Source: Gammaproteobacteria bacterium | GTDB taxonomy: Bacteria > Pseudomonadota > Gammaproteobacteria > Acidithiobacillales > Acidithiobacillaceae | Assembly (NCBI GenBank): GCA_023381645.1 | Contig: JAMCRJ010000068.1 | Location: 1-8,610, forward strand | Direction of reading: 5' to 3' | DNA: 8,610 nucleotides | In this document: piece by piece, positions 7,275-8,610 of the stretch | Position numbering within the stretch: position 1 is the first letter of the stretch | How the letters are laid out: each line of letters starts with the position of its first letter | Program-made: the position numbers and the translations under genes | The notes under the pieces: model-generated | What the model was told of the DNA's origin: nothing | Databases searched by the model: none | Seen by the model: the letters and a program-made list of their open reading frames with translations, nothing else

Positions 7275-7719
7275 GGTCCCCTCCCAGCCGTCGCGTCATG
7301 AGTACGCGGGCGCCTCCCAAGCCATCGTAATTCTCCACTACAGGTATTCCGTTTTCGTCAGGTTTTCCCGGATCAAAGCAGAATCCGAGGTGTCGATGGA
7401 AGGCGAGTGAGTTTATATTCGTCGGCGCGGTGACCGCATGTACGCTGGTGCCGCCAAGGGCCTTAACGACAGAAAAGAGATGGAGATAGAGATCCTGTCC
7501 GATTCCTTTGCGTCTAAATTCAGGATCAACGCCGATGAAGTGCGAATAAGCGCGATCAGGGAGGGTCTGGGACATGAATGCTGCGACAAAACCAACAATT
7601 TTGCCGTTTTCTTCCCAGACTGCACAGCAGAAATTGGTATCGATATTGAATCGATAAACAGGAAGTTCTCGCCAGAAATGAGCTATCGTCAATTTTGGTG
7701 TATGAGCGTGTTCTAACAT
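7261..7719 (-). CDS. GNAT-family N-acetyltransferase, 5' end replaced by IS256 sequence
   Basis: The frame encodes 152 residues with a GNAT core: strands around NFCCAVWEENGKIVGFVAAFM (29-49), motif A VDPEFRRKGIGQDLY (R-R-K-G-I-G, about 69-83), and the C-terminal NINSLAFHRHLGF (about 100-112). It should bind acetyl-CoA. The first 14 or so residues (MLEHAHTPKLTIAH) appear to be encoded by the end of the neighbouring IS256 element: the ATG is 3 bp from the transposase stop, in the same frame. The usual N-terminal strand and two helices (about 50 residues), which shape the substrate pocket, are missing. The gene overlaps the condensation gene by 14 bp. The protein may be made but is probably not functional. 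Its substrate is unknown. Confidence 0.75.
   Translation of the reverse strand: MLEHAHTPKLTIAHFWRELPVYRFNIDTNFCCAVWEENGKIVGFVAAFMSQTLPDRAYSHFIGVDPEFRRKGIGQDLYLHLFSVVKALGGTSVHAVTAPTNINSLAFHRHLGFCFDPGKPDENGIPVVENYDGLGGARVLMTRRLGGDHGRE
7278..7285 (-). promoter_or_regulatory. Ribosome binding site of the condensation gene, inside the GNAT gene
   Basis: GGGAGGGG on the minus strand, with its GGAGG core 5 nt before the ATG at 7274. It lies in the last codons of the upstream acetyltransferase, whose stop is at 7261-7263, so the two genes overlap by 14 bp and are probably co-translated. Confidence 0.6.
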
Positions 7720-8610
7720 ATCTTAGGCGGCGTCCTGTTGGTCCCCCGGCAGGGTTTCATTGGCCGGCAATCCATCGGTGAATTTTACCCCCGCAAAGAG
7801 ATCACGCACTTTCTCCGGATGGAAAATGGCGATCCAGCACTTTTCGGCCTGCTGCAGCATTTTGAAGCCCAATCCAATGAAACTGTTGCGCGATACGCAG
7901 TTTTTGGTGCGCGACGTCCGATGGCGCACAGTGGCAAAGGTCGACTCAATGGCATTGGTGGTGCGGATGTGTCGCCAATGTTCGGCCGGATAATCATAGC
8001 AATTCCACCCGATCCTTTTCCAGCTTGGCCACGGCCTTGGGATACTTCGCCTGGTAGTTGCGCACAAAGACCTCCAGGGCTTTCTCCGCAGCCTTCCGGC
8101 TCTCGGCCATCCAGATTTCCTGCAGTGCCGCCTTCGCCTTACCCTGCTTGGATTTGGGCAGTTCGTTGAGGATGTTGGCAGTCTTGTGCACCCAGCAGCG
8201 CTGCTGGCGGGTTTCGGGATACGCTTCATCCAATGCGGCCCAGAAGCCCATGGCGCCATCACCAATAGCCAGTAAGGGTGCGGCTTCCAGACCACGAGCC
8301 TGCAGGTCGCGCAGAATCTCCAGCCAGGAGGCCTTGGATTCTCGCAGGCCATCGCTGACACTGACCAGTTCCTTCTTCCCGTCCGCCGTCACGCCAATAA
8401 TCACCAGCAGGCAGATGCGCGGATCCTCCTCCGCACGCAGATGGGTATAGACGCCATCCACCCACCAGTAGGCATATCGTTTGCCTTCCAGGGAACGGCG
8501 TTGCCAGGCGGCATGCTCTTCCGTCCACTGCGCCTTGAGGCGTCCCAATGCCGCCGGGGAAAGTCCCTTGGCCTCTTCGCCCAGGAGGATAGAAAGCGCC
8601 TCCTGCATGT
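7680..8610 (-). mobile_element. Partial IS256-family insertion sequence (3' end; continues past the window)
   Basis: The minus strand carries most of an IS256-type transposase, and after its stop come about 40 bases that look like the family's terminal inverted repeat. Read inwards on the plus strand this is about 7680-7708: GAGCTATCGTCAATTTTGGT and onward, resembling the GTC-AA-TTTTG-GTGTA pattern of IS256 ends. The exact boundary cannot be proved because the other end and its target duplication are outside the window. The element has entered a GNAT gene. Confidence 0.7.
7723..8608 (-). pseudogene. IS256-family transposase, frameshifted and partial
   Basis: The first frame (8608-7994) carries the middle of a mutator-type DDE transposase: YWWVDGVYTHLR with the first catalytic Asp, LLAIGDGAMGFWAAL with the second, and RQQRCWVHKTANILNELPKS. 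It reads to KDRVELL and then hits a stop at 7996-7994. The protein resumes in another frame as YDYPAEHWRHIRTTNAIEST with the catalytic Glu, then FATVRHRTSRTKN to a stop at 7723. Family members have two residues (often Ala-Phe) between these pieces, so the lesion fits a loss of about 8 bases near 8000. About the first 90 residues lie past the window edge. The Met at 8608 is probably internal. The lesion should inactivate the transposase. Confidence 0.88.

Noticed and set aside
2788..7680. Composite transposon formed by the flanking insertion sequences
   Set aside because: The two elements belong to different families (IS21 and IS256) with unrelated ends, so they cannot mobilise the segment together.

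Overview
The window reads as a mobile-element-rich accessory segment of a proteobacterial chromosome or plasmid. The transposases, the ArgD-like aminotransferase and a PagL-like fragment all resemble proteobacterial families. An acidophilic, Acidithiobacillus-like or beta/gamma-proteobacterial host is plausible, but the sequence alone does not settle it.

Left part (1-2792). A piece of a PagL-like lipid A 3-O-deacylase (minus strand, running off the window) abuts the remains of a GNAT acetyltransferase gene. A complete IS21-family element (164-2787; istA and istB on the plus strand) has landed in that GNAT gene. It has 26-bp terminal inverted repeats (23/26 identical), a 5-bp target duplication CCCTC, and an unusually regular array of five 25-bp-spaced repeats at its left end against two at its right end.

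Middle part (2788-7719). All recognisable genes here are on the minus strand. In transcription order they are: a 5'-truncated GNAT acetyltransferase, a free-standing NRPS-type condensation-domain protein, an Sfp-type phosphopantetheinyl transferase (these three overlap or nearly abut), a roughly 930-bp broken stretch with a decayed IS5-family transposase and about 400 bp of unassigned DNA, a class III (ArgD-like) aminotransferase, and the GNAT gene split by IS21. Together this looks like the remnant of a small pathway: the PPTase would activate a carrier protein, the condensation enzyme would join a carrier-bound acyl or aminoacyl group to an amine or alcohol, and the aminotransferase and GNATs would make or modify the amine. 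No adenylation domain or carrier protein is in the window, so substrate and product are unknown.

Right part (7680-8610). A partial IS256-family element with a frameshifted transposase has truncated the first GNAT gene; its end supplies that gene's present start codon. The gene set is thus bracketed by two unrelated insertion sequences, each of which broke a different acetyltransferase gene, with a third (IS5) decayed in the centre. The central genes for condensation, PPTase and aminotransferase remain intact.
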